NCBI GenBank assembly: GCA_963210315.1
Contig: OY723240.1
Span: forward strand, 806,001-870,000
Direction of reading: 5' to 3'
Source: Rhynchopus euleeides
Lineage: Eukaryota > Euglenozoa > Diplonemea > Diplonemida > Diplonemidae
DNA length: 64,000 nucleotides
A program made the position numbers and the translations under genes. Of this stretch, positions 22,127-33,625 are shown in pieces. The notes under the pieces are model-generated. The model saw only the letters and a program-made list of their open reading frames with translations, did not search any database and was not told where the DNA came from. Positions within the stretch are counted from its first letter, which is position 1; each line of letters begins with the position of its first letter.

Positions 22127-24219
22127 TCACATGTCAGAGTCCTCATCCGCCGTGCGCTGCAGCTCAGCCATGTTCTGCTCCTCCAGCTCGACGTGGTCCA
22201 GCATCTCTTCGAGGCCGATGCGGGGCTCGTCAACGCCGAAGGTAGTGCTGGACATGGCGTCCTGCTCCTGCGGGGGCTTGCGGTAGATAGGCACGTTCTT
22301 CCGGTAGTCCTCGTCACGCTCCAGCTCGTCGAGGAAGTCGTTCATCTCCTTCTCCTCCTTCGCCTCCTGTGCCTTCGTGGGCTGCGCCCCTGCCACCTTC
22401 GGCAGGTACTTCAGAGCCCACTTACGCTTCCGCCTGCGTGCGGCCTGGTTGGGGTAGTGCTTACGGATCAACACCACGGAAGGCATCGCCGCCTTCGGGT
22501 ACTTGTCGAGGTCGTCGCGGTTGAAGTTGATCGTCTCGAAGTCGTAGCCCAGAACGGTGTCCCCCTCGCGCAGCTGCGTGATGTGGTGTGGTGGTGTGGG
22601 GAGAAAAGGGGGTGCTGCGCTCAAGAGACTGAGAGAGAATTCCCCTCTTGAGAAAGTAGTTTACACAAAACCGGCCCTGAGCCGTACCCCGCGAGGTGGA
22701 AGCGGTCAACAAAACATTTCCTTCGGTTATTTTATGTTTTTTGTCAAGATCATCAAGTAAGCCACAGACAGAAGGACGCCGAGTACGCGCGTATTTCCTG
22801 TTGCTCGCACAACCCCAAAACACAAAAGAACCCCGCTGCCGCCCATCCCAACACCCCCAAGCCCCCTCGGCATACCACACCACCCAGATGGCTCCGCACG
22901 ATGTACTCCTGACCCTGGCCAATCTCATCCTCACGGCACACTGTGACGTCAGCAAGCTGGTACCTGTGGGTGAAGAGTGTGGATAGTGGTCGCAACACGG
23001 AACACGCGTCACCAGAGAAACACTTGTGCAGTGGTGCAGGATGTAGGCAGCGCTCCTGCAGAACATACTTGCCGTTCACCTGCCCAGGGATGTTCTCCAC
23101 ATCCAGCACGTAGAACTGCGTCATCACACGCGACGACGCAAGCGCCTGCGGGGGATGATTGTGGTTGTGGGTGACGGGGGTTTGGTGTTGCGCTGGATAC
23201 ATGCATCAAAAAAACCCCCCCACTCCCCCACCTCCCTCACCCCCTCCCTCCACCCTGGCACATACCGGGAACGGCGCCTTCCAGTAGGCAGGGGCGGAGA
23301 TCTCCTGTGCCGCGAGGGTGCGCGGGTCGATGATAACAATGTTGCTGAAGACCTTCGCGACGATAACGATGGGCCCGATCCCACCCAGCTGCTTGTAGAA
23401 CTCGCGCGTGAGGCAGACGATGTCCTCCCTGCTGAGGCGCGCAATCTCCAGCCTGTAGGAGTAGTGGAAGTTGGCGGTGTTGTTCTTCAGGTCAGAGCTG
23501 ATGAGCTGCTCGGCATCCACACGCCTGCACGGCGCCAGCGCGTTGAAGAACTGCACAAGCTTGAGCGCAGGGCTCCGGTTCTCGAAGAAGAAGTCAAGAC
23601 CATCCGGCTCCGACTGGATCTTCAGGCAGTCGAGGTGCATGTTGTGCTTGAGCACCAGCTGCTCAAGGTAGAGGAGCATACGCTTGTGCTCCACACGCTG
23701 GCGCAGCTGCACCACACAGCCCCACTGCTCCTGGCCTGTCGCAATCTTGGCACACCCCTCGCACTGGATAGCGTGCACGATGAAGTCGATCACAGCAGAC
23801 TGCTGGATCACAGTGCCGGTGAAAACCTCCTTCTGCATCGTGAGCTTGAGCTTCAGACGCCTGCTGTGGGGCTCCGTCCAGATCCAGGAAGCGTCAACCA
23901 GGTGGAGCTTGTTCAGGCCCTTGATACGCTTCAGGCACAGTGTGAGCAGCTCCTTCGACTCCAGGTCGCACTTCGTCCAATACTTCGGGGGTTGCAGGTA
24001 GCGCTCGCAGATCTTGCACCACGTCACCGTCACCTCGCGCGGGATCCCGTCGGTGATGTCGACCGTCCCACGGAGGCACTCCAGGCACATGTTGGAGGGG
24101 TTGGAGTCGATCCCCTTGCCGCACATGCAGCACAGCACCTTGGGCACCTCCCCCCACTGCCCGGCCTTCGCCTGCGACTCAGGGAGGCGGTCCTCCGGCT
24201 CCATGTCTAGCGGATTCAT
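22127..24219 (-). CDS. NMD3: NMD3-like 60S ribosomal subunit export adapter
   Basis: NMD3 binds late pre-60S subunits and carries them through the nuclear pore with the CRM1 exportin. Four exons are read: 24219-23266, 23145-23069, 22963-22876 and 22573-22127, giving 521 aa (human NMD3 has about 503). The introns are 120, 105 and 302 nt and begin GTATGT, GTATGT and GTATGC; all end in AG. The N-terminal zinc region is intact (Cys30-31-33, C45xxC48, C68xxC71), followed by motifs KCDLESKELLTLCLKRIKGL and YWKAPFP. Across the junctions the family order FYVLDVE, GKYQLADV, SHLG, GDTVLGYDF is restored, which fixes the splice sites. The C-terminus has the RRKRKW basic stretch and the RKNVPIYR motif, then an acidic end. 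Start ATG at 24219 is the first in frame near the zinc region. Confidence 0.95.
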
Positions 24220-25114
24220 TGCCGGGATGTAGTGTAGTTGTGTGTGGCGGAGCCTGCAGATGTAGTGGAGTTGGTGTGTGGCTGATTCTTTTGGGCTGAA
24301 CTGTGATTCTCTCAGACTCTAGGTGTTCTGCGGGGTGCTGTGCGGGGGTGGAGGATCTGGGGGGGTGGGGAGGGGCGTGCTTCCAAATCGGTGACAGACA
24401 AATCGCGGCGGATTTGCAGCCGGGTCGATTTTTTTTAGCGCTGTGGGGGTGAAACCCTTCCACCCCAACTGCTGCATCTACTCATCTTTCGTATAAATTA
24501 CAGGAACCGGCAGAATATCGAATACACACCATCCCACCCCGCCCCACCCCACCCCGCCACCGCCCCTATCAACAAAGTACAGTGGAGACACCCTCTGCTC
24601 TGTGCAACTGTCGCAAGATCGGGAGGTGCGCGCTTGCCGTTTCTGGACATCGAGAAGAGCGAAGGGAGTTCCTTACAAAATATGAAAAATCTATCCATCC
24701 TTGGGGGTCTTCGCTACGGGGTGGTCGGCAGTGCATTTTAGTGCATTTCCAGTTGAATTGGCTCAAAACTGACGAAGCTCGACGAAGGATAACGACCAGC
24801 GAAGACCCCCTATCAAAGAATGGGGATGGATGAGGCAGGGGATCGGCTTTGCGGGGATCAGGCACACACACACACCTAGGGGGGCCAGGTGGTGGTCTTG
24901 GCCCCACACACACGTGTGTGTGTCTGTGCGTGGGGATATCCAGCGCACAGCTTGCCCTGCCCAAGCCCCACACCCCATCCAACGCGGGAGATGGGCGGGA
25001 GAAGTATCGTCGGTGATGTGTGCACACAGCATTCCTGTGTGACAGCAACGCAGGAGTGCAGGTGGGGGGGGGTCTGGGTGTGCCCGTGTGCCCCCTTAAA
25101 TCACGCATATCCGA
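24220..25114. other. 5' flank of NMD3 and intergenic spacer
   Basis: No gene. It holds the 108-bp inverted-repeat element at 24703-24810 and CA/GT-rich DNA near 24865-24925. Confidence 0.6.
24703..24810. mobile_element. 108-bp miniature inverted-repeat element, copy 1
   Basis: Ends GGGGGTCTTCGCT and AGCGAAGACCCCC are inverted. A same-length copy lies at 58099-58206 with about 90 percent identity by eye. No clear target duplication. Confidence 0.75.
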
Positions 25115-26913
25115 TCACCGCTTCGAACGCTTCCTCTGTGCTGCGAGCTGCTTCTGGATAGCAGCGTACATCGGGTCGATGTCTGTCCCTGAATCCGACG
25201 TCGGGGCGTGGTGCAGCCGCACATCGTCATCCGCAGCCGCCGACGCGGCAGTTGCGGTCACAGTCACCGCGCTGGGCTGCACAGTATCCTGTGAAGTTGC
25301 CAAAAATAATTGATCGAACACCACCACCACCACCACCACCACCCCCCCCTCCTCCCCTCCCCTCCCCTCCACACCACACCACAACATACCTTACGGGATC
25401 GCGTGCTCTTCCGCGACGACGATGCACGGTGGAGCTGCTTCTGCACCTCTGCAAACGTGCTGTCATACCCCGTGGCACCCGCGCTCTTCTCCAGGTCGGA
25501 CAGCTTGCGCTGCAGCGCCTTCAGCTTCGCCTCCTCCTCAGCGCCACGCTTCTGCGGGGGTGCAGCCCACGACGAGGCAGGCTTGCTGGCCTTCTTGACA
25601 GGCGTCGGCATCACCGAGGGCGTGCCCGGCACAGACTCGGGCATCCTGCTCGACTCCACCCCGCCACGCGAGTTGTGGGGCTGGGGGTCCGGCAGGCGCA
25701 TATCCGACGCACGGTCCCCGTGGTAATCCGGCACCGAGTCGAACTGCGCCGCCTCACTCCCCCTCAGGCCCCGCACATCGAGGGGCGCCCCTGCAGACGA
25801 CGCGGCATTCTCCGGCATCCGAGCGTGCCGCAGCTGGTGCGCCACACGGGCAGCATCCGACGTCCCCCCTGCAGGGACGCCCTGCACACCCCCACCGCCA
25901 GCAGCAGGGTATCGCACCTCATGCCGCTGCGCCTGTGCCACCCTCTCGACAGACTCCAGCAGCGCAGCTGCCGCCTCCACCGTCAGCACGCCTGGGTGCT
26001 GTGGATGCTGCTGCTGCTGCTGCTGCTGCTGGTGGTGGTAGTGATGGTAGTGGTGGTGGTGCCCGACATCCGGCATGCCTCCACCCTGCCCCCCTCCGGG
26101 GGCGTAGACGCTGTGCGCCGCGAAGACATCGGGGTCGCTCAGCACGACGGGAGGCGGGGTCGCCACACCGCCACCCCGCGTGCCGCGCGGCGGGGACACC
26201 TGCCGCTCCGGCTGCACCGCGCGCGGCGGGGTGGACACATCCGCGATAGCCCTGATGCAGCTATCCAGCACCGTTGCGGCACGCGCATCCCCCGCTTCCA
26301 CCGCGCTGCGGCGCTGCACATCCAGCAGCGACAGCGTGGTGCCCAGAGACCCCGCCTCTGCAGCGCGCTGCAGCGCCGCCTGCTGCAGGGCTTCGCCCTG
26401 CGGCGGCACCGCAGCTCTGGGCGCCACCTCCTGCCTCTCCCTTGGCGGCGACTCCAGGGCGTGCTGCGCCAGCTGCGCGACCATCTTCTCCAGGTCCGCA
26501 ACCCTCCCACGCAGCATCGACCCATCCGCCTCCTGCGTCTCGCGCCGTGCCCGCCCACCCTCGATAAACGTTATCCTGGGCGACACCACGGTGTGCTGAG
26601 GGTGTGACGTGTGGTGGTGGTGCTGCTGCTGCTGCTGAGCACCCTCAGCTCGGGCCGACGCAGCGCGGTGCCCCATCCGCATTGCCTCCGCCATGAGGGC
26701 GGCATCGCTGTGGGCAGCAGGGGCCGGGTGCTGATATGTCTGAGGGATGGTGGTGGAGGTGGTGGCGGCGGCGGCCTGCGGTTTTGCAGGGGGTGCCACG
26801 TCCAGAAGCCCCTGCATGGCGGTGCGGCGCTCGCTCTCGCGGCGGAGCTCCGACTTGGCTTCCTCCACCTGCTGGCGGACCCAGCGCGTGTCGAGGTGTG
26901 GCCCGGGCATCAT
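25115..26913 (-). CDS. PolyQ/His-rich protein with coiled-coil segments, function unknown
   Basis: Not recognised as a family. Two exons, 26913-25390 and 25288-25115, joined in phase 0 give 565 aa. The 101-nt intron starts GTATGT and ends TTCACAG, and its length is partly a (GGT)n/poly-G run. The protein begins MMPGPHLDTRWVRQQVEE, with a predicted helix (VEEAKSELRRESERR), His/Gln runs (about residues 95-105 and 295-320), an Ala-rich helical middle (RVADLEKMVAQLAQHAL), Pro/Gly-rich linkers and a second coiled coil near residue 465 (EEEAKLKALQRKLSDLEKSA). The C-terminus is basic (QKQLAAQRKRSKR). Such low-complexity helical proteins are often scaffolds, but this is inference. The start could be either of two adjacent Met codons (26913, 26910). 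Confidence 0.75.
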
Positions 26914-26983
26914 CGGGAGGCTGTGATGTGACGTCTCGGTGACCCACACCCCCCACACCCCTCACGCAGAGTCACGTGTCTTA

Positions 26984-26991
26984 CTTATAAG
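26984..26991 (-). promoter_or_regulatory. TATA-like box upstream of the polyQ/His gene
   Basis: CTTATAAG lies about 71 nt upstream of the ATG at 26913. It is the only AT-rich motif in an otherwise GC-rich flank, so it may be a core promoter, but the lineage's promoter rules are unknown. Confidence 0.3.
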
Positions 26992-29900
26992 ACTCCTGCT
27001 GGGGCTGTGCAGCAGCTCAGGCGGCAGCCCCTCCGGGGCTGCACAGGCTTGGCCCACCGACCCACTCAGCTTTCGAGGGCAGTGTGTGTGTGCCGAGCGC
27101 GCAGAGGCACTTCTGCTCGTGATGCGGCGGTGTGTTGTGCGATGGTGCGCCACACACTCCGATCCCCGCAACGCCCTCACGCCCCCCGACACAACGGGGT
27201 GCGCATTAGCTGTCACGAGGGATGGGGCGGGGTGTGCCCTGTTGGGGGAGGGTGTCTGTGTGTGTGTAGTGATAGTGGTTTTAAGTGGGTAACCCTGCGC
27301 GGATTTGTGCCCACTCCCCGCCCACCCCTACGTCACAGCGGATGCCCCACTCGGGAGGGTGTGTGTGTGGGTGGGTGCCACCCGGTGCAGTGGGGCGTAG
27401 CATCGCAGTTCGCTCGGGTGGGAGGGGGCGCGGGGGGGTGGGGGGGTGGGGGAGGGAGAGCCTGCCAATTTTTTTTTTGTGGCACCGAAGGGCCCAGCAA
27501 ACCTCTGCCAGACAGCAATACCCCGGCGTGTTTCTTGCCGCACAATGTGCAAGGCCCTGGCCTATTTTTTTTGACCCATGCCGCGCCGCGGGATTCCACG
27601 CTCCCCCCCCCCCCCTCCCCTCCCTCCCCCCTTCCCCCCCCCCCCACCACCCCACCACTGCCGTGCGATGATAATGCTCTGCTGCATCCACCCCAACGGC
27701 CAGGTCTACTCGGCTAGCCAGATGGTGTGTGAAGCGCACCCCCATACGGGGCTGGTGAATGTGAGGACGGCAAGAAACGGGGAAGTGATTGTGTGGTGGT
27801 GGTGGTGGCGGTGCTAGTCAGGGTCGGGTGTGCGCTGCGAGGCAGTGCGGTGCCACGCACCCATCTGAACGGGCGAGAAAGGATGGCCACAACAGGTCCC
27901 TCTTGGACCCGCTTGCTTGCCTTTATTTTGGCATTTCTTTGCGCCGGAAGACCAGCTAGGTGTATGTGCGTGTCTCTGGTGGAGCGGGGAGCAGAGTAGA
28001 GAACAGTCAGGCGAACACGACCAAGCCCCCTCCCCCTACCCTTGGCTTTGTATGCAGCCATGGTCTGAGATCTGGCGCTGTGCTCGGTGGGGGTGGGGTG
28101 GGGAACACGCGTCTGAAGGGGCTCAGGTGAAGAAAAAAAATATAGCTTCGCACGCAGGCTGGGTGTGTGTCGGATGCATGCGGTTGGTTCAGCCCAACCC
28201 AGCCTTCTATTGCCTCTTTTCAGTCCGGCATCGCCACGGGAGGGTGCTCGGCATTTAAAGGGACACCACCTCCCGTTGACCCGCCCCCTCCTCTCTTGAG
28301 ATACACCCTCCACTCCACTACCTACCATCCATCCTAGCAGGGCATCGGGGGCAAGCTGACAAACGCTTTCAAAGACTGGCCTCAATCTATCCCATCTACA
28401 TGCGGTTGGGGCATGTGGGCGCATGCCAGGGGCAAAAGATATCACATGGCTTCCTCTTTAGAAAGGGACACCGCGTGCTGGTTGATTAAGTTTGAGGCCT
28501 GCGTGGTGGCGGTGCTGGCGGGGGGGATGGGGAGGGGGGGAGGGGGTTTTCGCCGACAAAAGCTGGGGGGTGTGCGCCAAAGGGCAAATAAAGGAAACAA
28601 AGATGGGCCCATCCCCTGGCACCGGCGAGGGTTTGTAGTTTTTTACTTTTTATCCTGTTGTTTGTGTTTTTCCTTTCGCGGGTTTTGTTGTTGCTGTGCA
28701 TACCTTTTTTTCCTTCTCTCAAAACAATATATAGAATCCAGACCTGATCTGAAGAACGCGACGGAGGGGGGGGCAGAGAGGGGTATGAGGAAGAAGCGCA
28801 GAAAACACAACTTGTGAGTGTTGGAGTCAGTGGTGTGTCGGGGGAGGGCACGACGTTGCAATCGGGTCTTGATGGGCACACGGCAAGTCAGATGACAGCC
28901 GAGAGGGTAAACAGCTGATCGTACCACCGAGCTGGCAGGAGCTGGCTCGGCATCACCAGATCTGAAAGAAGCACAGCCTTATCTTGTTTGCATGCACGAG
29001 CGGAATCGCCCAGCAGTGAAGGGTTTCAGTGCCAGTGTCTATAGAGTATTGGGAAACTTGCCCGTTGGGAGTTGTGCAGACCACAACCGCGGCAGGGAAA
29101 ACTGTTGCTGAGAACGCTTTTGCAGAAACAGTGGAGTGGCTGCGCTCGCTCTCAGCGGGGAGATCGCCATCCAGCCTCTTCCTTTCAGATTCGCACGACG
29201 CACACACATAGGGGGTGTTTTTTTTTCCGGGCGACAAAGGGATGAAGATGCACATCGTCAAAAAACGGGGGAGAGATAGTGGGCCCACCCTCTGTGTCAA
29301 TAAACTGCGCCAGTGTGCCGCACAAGCTGCTAGGGGAGCGAGGCTGTGCACAACTGCACATCAGGGCAGATGCCGCTGTGCTCACACTGAAGAGAAGCCG
29401 TTTTGTGTGTGCGCCCCACGTTCTGATGTGCAGGCAGGATGAGCCTGCTGATTCGCAATGTGAGGGTGTTTGCGGCACCTTGCTCTCAAGTGCGCTCAAA
29501 GCGACCCGCCCCCACTCCCGACACAACAGGGCACCCACACATTGGCACACTAAAAACATCCTTGCTCTCGATGCGCGTCCCCCACCCCACACCCCACTCC
29601 CCGCACCACCTCACTGCAACACCGACACCCAACACCACAACACACACACGCCAACCTTTTTGCCATGGTGTAACTTGCACGGAACGAACCTCTGATACCG
29701 TCACTATTCACTGTGCACACACCCACATTGGCCATAAGGCTTAAGCTGTGTGTGCGCTTGGCCAGGCCTTGAGTGGGCACACTGCGCCCTGCTCGGGTGG
29801 TGACCCCCCACCACCCCCCGAACACCCCACGTGACAGCAGAAGCCCCCGCCCCGGGTTAGAGTGCGGGGCTCGGGACCAGGCGCGGGTGGGCTTCAGCAG

Positions 29901-31157
29901 ACCCTGCCTCGAAGGTGGGCCAACGGCTTTTGCTGCGTGTGCGTGGTGCCCCGGGCTGCCGAGGGCAAACGCTTTTGCGGGGTCTCGTCGCTCGAGCGCA
30001 CCATGTGCGCGTGGCAGGGGCGGTTGGACCCCCCGAGTATAAATTTGTACGATTTGTTAAAAAGGCAGAAAAAGGGCAGGGGTGGGGGGGGGGGGGAAGG
30101 GGAAGGCAGGGGAGGGGGGAGGAGGAGGAGGAAGGGAATATTGTTCAAAACATATAGCAACACGGCGCCCCTCGCCCCCTCCCCTCTCTCTCTCTCGCTC
30201 TCTCAAGTCAACCATCTCTGCACGAACAACGCCCCTGCCCTTCCCTTCGACACACCAGATAGATCGGTTTTGCGAGGGTGCGCAAGGGAGAGGGGGTGCC
30301 GAGTGGCAGCGGGTGTCGGGGGGTGGGGGGAGGCCCCGCAGGACAAATGGCACACGCACACGTGGATATGTCGTGCCCTTTCTTTGAAATATTTGTTCAG
30401 GAGTGGAGAGCGCAACACGCAGAGCGACTTTTGCCCCTTTGATACGAAGCCCCGGCTGCAACGCACACATGCTCGGCAGATGATTTTTTTTTGTTTGGTG
30501 ACTTTATTTGAAAAAGATGAGGATGTTGTTTGTGCGCCAAATCCGGGCAAAACAAAAGCAACTCCGCAGCCTGATGAGGAGATTGAACTTGTTGCCCAAA
30601 GCGCCACCTCCTCTCTTTTTCACACAGACAGGAGCCCCTGTTGCATTAAAAATATGCGGTGCAGCGTAATCCATCACAAAAGCCTTGCTTGGTGTCGGAC
30701 GCCCCGATGGGATACGATATCAAACAGACACAGACACTTTTGTAGCAGTGTATGCCGCATCAGATCGCGTTTGATCTCCATGCGACCCCCCCCCCCCCCA
30801 CCTCCCCCCCCCCCCTCAGCCAACAGACACACAGAACACGTCTATCGTTCACCTGGGAGGGATCCAGACCCGCTATATAATTGGCACAAAGGAATTTCAT
30901 GAGTTGATCCGCTCCCATCTCTCCCTCCCCCTCTCTCTCAGCAACCAACTCCAGGATTTTATAGACATCATCTTCGCACAGGGAGAGAGAGAGACAGAGA
31001 GTCGAGAAAAAAACACACCCCGTTTCTTTTTTTGAGACAAAGGGAAGAGGGGGGTGGGGGTGGGGGTGGGGGGTCTGGTCAAAGCTGTGAAGAACCCAGC
31101 TTTTTTTCTGCGGTGGCTCCCCAAAGTGCAGCAGGTAGCCAGATTGCAACATCCATG
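26992..31157. other. Intergenic, ~4.2 kb, no gene firmly supported
   Basis: Poly-G/C and purine tracts dominate. Two short plus-strand frames look slightly coding-like: 27668-27817 (ATG start, HPNGQVYSASQMVCEAHP) and about 29032-29211 (SIEYWETCPLGVVQTT), but neither has a domain or a splice context I can defend. Longer frames near 27714-28445 and 29862-30902 are of mixed low-complexity composition. Confidence 0.5.
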
Positions 31158-31244
31158 CACGGTGGGATCTTGTAAATTTTACATGTATAACTACAAGTAT
31201 AATACATGTATTATACATGTATAATACTTGCATGTCAACTATTA

Positions 31245-31589
31245 CCGTATACGTAAATATTTTGGAACGTAAATATTATGGAACGTAAATATTATGGAAC
31301 GTAAATATTTTGGAACGCTGGTGGGTTGGCGTTCCAGATTTTTTTCGTTCCATAATATTTACAGGGCTTTCTGCGACTCGGGGACTTGGACCAGGTGATC
31401 GGACGGCATACAGAGTCCCTGACGGGACCTACTCGTGCACTTTTCGCGCGATTCCTGACGCAAGCCGTCCTCACCACCGAGTCCCCAACTGGCCCTGTAA
31501 ATATTATGGAACGTAAATATTATGGAACGGACCGGCCAAAAATGGGCCCGTTCCATAATATTTACGTTCCATAATATTTACGTATACGG
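31245..31589. mobile_element. TA-target element ending CCGTATACG, copy 3 (inverted)
   Basis: Close to identical to copy 1 (5615-5959) in reverse orientation, same length. It is inserted at CTATTA of element A. The TA on its right side was later used as the target for element B. Confidence 0.87.
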
Positions 31590-31842
31590 TACACGGTGGA
31601 CTCCAGCGGGGGTAGGGTAACCCTTTTCGGGAGTCTCAACTAGGGGGAGTCCAACTCCCGCTAGCGGGAGTATAGACTCCCGCTAGCGGGAGTCTGACTC
31701 CCCCTAGCGGGAGTCTTTTCACCTATTTTCACTCATTTTTCCCATGATACCTATGCAATGTGGCACTCGTCACTGAAGTACAGCCACACCAAACGAAACG
31801 GACGTTTCCACCCATCCCAGCTCGCAGACCTGATTCACAAAA

Positions 31843-32223
31843 ATGGGGAAGACGACAACGAAGCCGGCAGCGAAGCCGGCGGCAAAGTCGATTAAGAAGA
31901 AGAAGAGCGCAGAGAGTCCCGAGGCTGCGGAGGCGACGAACATTGTGCATGATTTTTGCACGGCCTTCCCTGTTAAAAAAGGGGGCAGTGTGCTGACACT
32001 GGGATCCATTAGAAGGCTCCTAGCAACGGTGTTGAGCAAGGAGCTCCACAAGCACAGCACCCAGGTGGCCAACGCAATCATCGCCATGTCTTCCCTGACA
32101 TGGATAAGTTCGCTGTCAGGGAAGTCGCAACGATGCGGAAGGAGGGCGCTCTCCGTCATATACAAGGTGGAGGCGAAGTATGGCAAGGTGCAGGATACAA
32201 ACGTGTCGTCGGGGGCAGCCTGA
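31843..32223 (+). CDS. Element B ORF 1, Lys/Ala-rich N-terminus, unknown
   Basis: 126 aa from an ATG, starting with a basic AKPAAK-type tail (KTTTKPAAKPAAKSIKKKKS) that resembles a histone-H1-like or nuclear-targeting tail. This is followed by a helical part (SIRRLLATVLSKELHKHSTQ). It lies just inside the left inverted end. The histone-fold-like helical wording (TQVANAIIAMSSLT) hints at DNA binding, but I cannot name a family. Confidence 0.45.
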   Translation: MGKTTTKPAAKPAAKSIKKKKSAESPEAAEATNIVHDFCTAFPVKKGGSVLTLGSIRRLLATVLSKELHKHSTQVANAIIAMSSLTWISSLSGKSQRCGRRALSVIYKVEAKYGKVQDTNVSSGAA

Positions 32224-32375
32224 AGCCGCGAATGATCGCGACACGGGCGAACGGCTTGGCACCGTGGGTCTGGATAGATGCTGGAGTTCGGCCGGGTGAA
32301 ACCGGAAGTCGCAGCAAAATTTGCCCCCCCAGATTTCTTCCTCAAACCCACCCGTGGGCTGATCCGGCCTTGCAC

Positions 32376-32472
32376 AGTGGACTCCAGCGGGGGTAGGGTA
32401 CCACTACCGGGTTTAACCCTTTTCGGGAGTCTCAACTAGGGGGAGTCCAACTCCCGCTAGCGGGAGTATAGA
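32376..32472 (+). repeat. Second copy of the element B left end
   Basis: CACAGTGGACTCCAGCGG followed by the same GGGAGTCTCAACTAGGGGG and ACTCCCGCTAGCGGGAGT units as at 31592-31690, with a ~15-bp difference. It is in direct orientation inside element B, so it is either a solo end left by another insertion or a sign that B is composite. Confidence 0.75.
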
Positions 32473-32488
32473 TCAGCAGTGGGCAACA

Positions 32489-32758
32489 ATGAGGCGATGC
32501 GGGGGGCGAGGGCACCGATGCTCACTGTGCGACATCCCAGAAGAACGCTGGTATCAACAGGTGCATCGATACCCGCACCTGACTCTCTCTGAGATAAAAG
32601 AGGCTGGCTACCCCTCCCTCTTGGCAGGTGTGCTTCCCAATGCCCGCTACGTCACCCCAGCACTCCATGACTGCAAGGGGCTCGCCATGCGGCTGATCAG
32701 GGTACTGGATGAGACAACAAAAAAATATTCGACAAGACCTGTACAAACCTTGCACTGA
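32489..32758 (+). CDS. Element B ORF 2, Cys/His N-terminus, unknown
   Basis: 89 aa from an ATG; begins MRRCGGRGHRCSLCDIPEER with a CxxC and His that could form a small zinc site. It ends one base before ORF 3 starts, so the two may be translated together or joined by splicing. Family unknown. Confidence 0.4.
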   Translation: MRRCGGRGHRCSLCDIPEERWYQQVHRYPHLTLSEIKEAGYPSLLAGVLPNARYVTPALHDCKGLAMRLIRVLDETTKKYSTRPVQTLH

Positions 32759-33625
32759 ATGTGTCGCAGAATGGGACAGGTGCTCAGTTCCGGAAGGTCG
32801 TGCTTGCCTGTCACAGGACACACCTACAAGGGCTTGTTCCGCTACCTCTTTGTCTCCCTTGCAGACCTCATGCATTTCCGGTATGCAGACATCCCCTGGC
32901 ACTTCTGGGGATGCAAGGATGAGTCAGCCCGGATTCCCTTCTTGCGTGCTCGGATCTCAGGGCATATATTTCACTGGTTGATGGAGCATGCCGAAAAGGG
33001 ATCAACGCGCAATGCCTACGTACACAGTCTCCATCATTGGTGGGCTCCAGAAGATGCAGTGCCTCTGCAGAACAACGACGAATTTGAAGAAGCAGAGAAC
33101 GGACATCGCAAGAAAGATGCCGTTACAATCGCCAGCTCCGCAACTTACGAGAGAGATCTTGCGATGGCAGAAGAGAAGCGGCGCGCATCGGGCATGCCTT
33201 GGAAGGTTGCGCACCTGTCGCAGGACGGGATCCTCGGGTATAGAGAAGTCATTCTGTGTCCGTGTCTGCACACCCGACACGCTCATAGATTGGCTGTGTA
33301 TGTTCTTTGCACACAGTTGACACAGCTGCAGAAGGGGTTTGTGCACTGCAACACACAGGACTTCGTTGAACCCATCAGCGCGCCCTACTTCCTGTCCCGG
33401 TTCCCCGAAAGACACCGCAAATTATCGCTCTGCTTGTGCAAAATGCCAATCCCGCTGGGGGCGACTTTCACACCATTCGTGTCATCCGAGGCGACTTTGA
33501 GCACGCTTGACCAACGCGCACAGCAGGAGGGGGATGACAGTTCTGACGAAGAAGATGAGGCCTGCAGGATGGCTTGTCTTGCCCAAGGTGTAACACAACT
33601 ACGACAGGCGATGGCCGCACTTTGA
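32759..33625 (+). CDS. Element B ORF 3, 288 aa, unknown
   Basis: The largest frame of the element. It is rich in His, Trp and aromatic residues (FRYADIPWHFWGCKDE, SGHIFHWLMEH, VHSLHHWW), with a Cys/His cluster (LCPCLHTRHAHR) and an acidic stretch near the end (EGDDSSDEEDEA). The position and size would fit a transposase or an accessory protein, but no acidic catalytic triad can be assigned from reading alone. It lies just before the right inverted end. Confidence 0.45.
   Translation: MCRRMGQVLSSGRSCLPVTGHTYKGLFRYLFVSLADLMHFRYADIPWHFWGCKDESARIPFLRARISGHIFHWLMEHAEKGSTRNAYVHSLHHWWAPEDAVPLQNNDEFEEAENGHRKKDAVTIASSATYERDLAMAEEKRRASGMPWKVAHLSQDGILGYREVILCPCLHTRHAHRLAVYVLCTQLTQLQKGFVHCNTQDFVEPISAPYFLSRFPERHRKLSLCLCKMPIPLGATFTPFVSSEATLSTLDQRAQQEGDDSSDEEDEACRMACLAQGVTQLRQAMAAL

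Noticed and set aside
23155-24210. Long plus-strand frame opposite NMD3
   Set aside because: Antisense shadow of GC3-rich coding; contains no domain, while the minus strand encodes NMD3.
25252-26607. Long plus-strand frame opposite the polyQ/His gene
   Set aside because: Arg/His/Leu-rich mirror of a GC-rich minus-strand gene; the minus strand has a coherent intron and coiled coils.
29862-30902. 346-codon plus-strand frame
   Set aside because: Homopolymer Gly/Pro and mixed composition, crossing poly-G and poly-C tracts; no recognisable protein.
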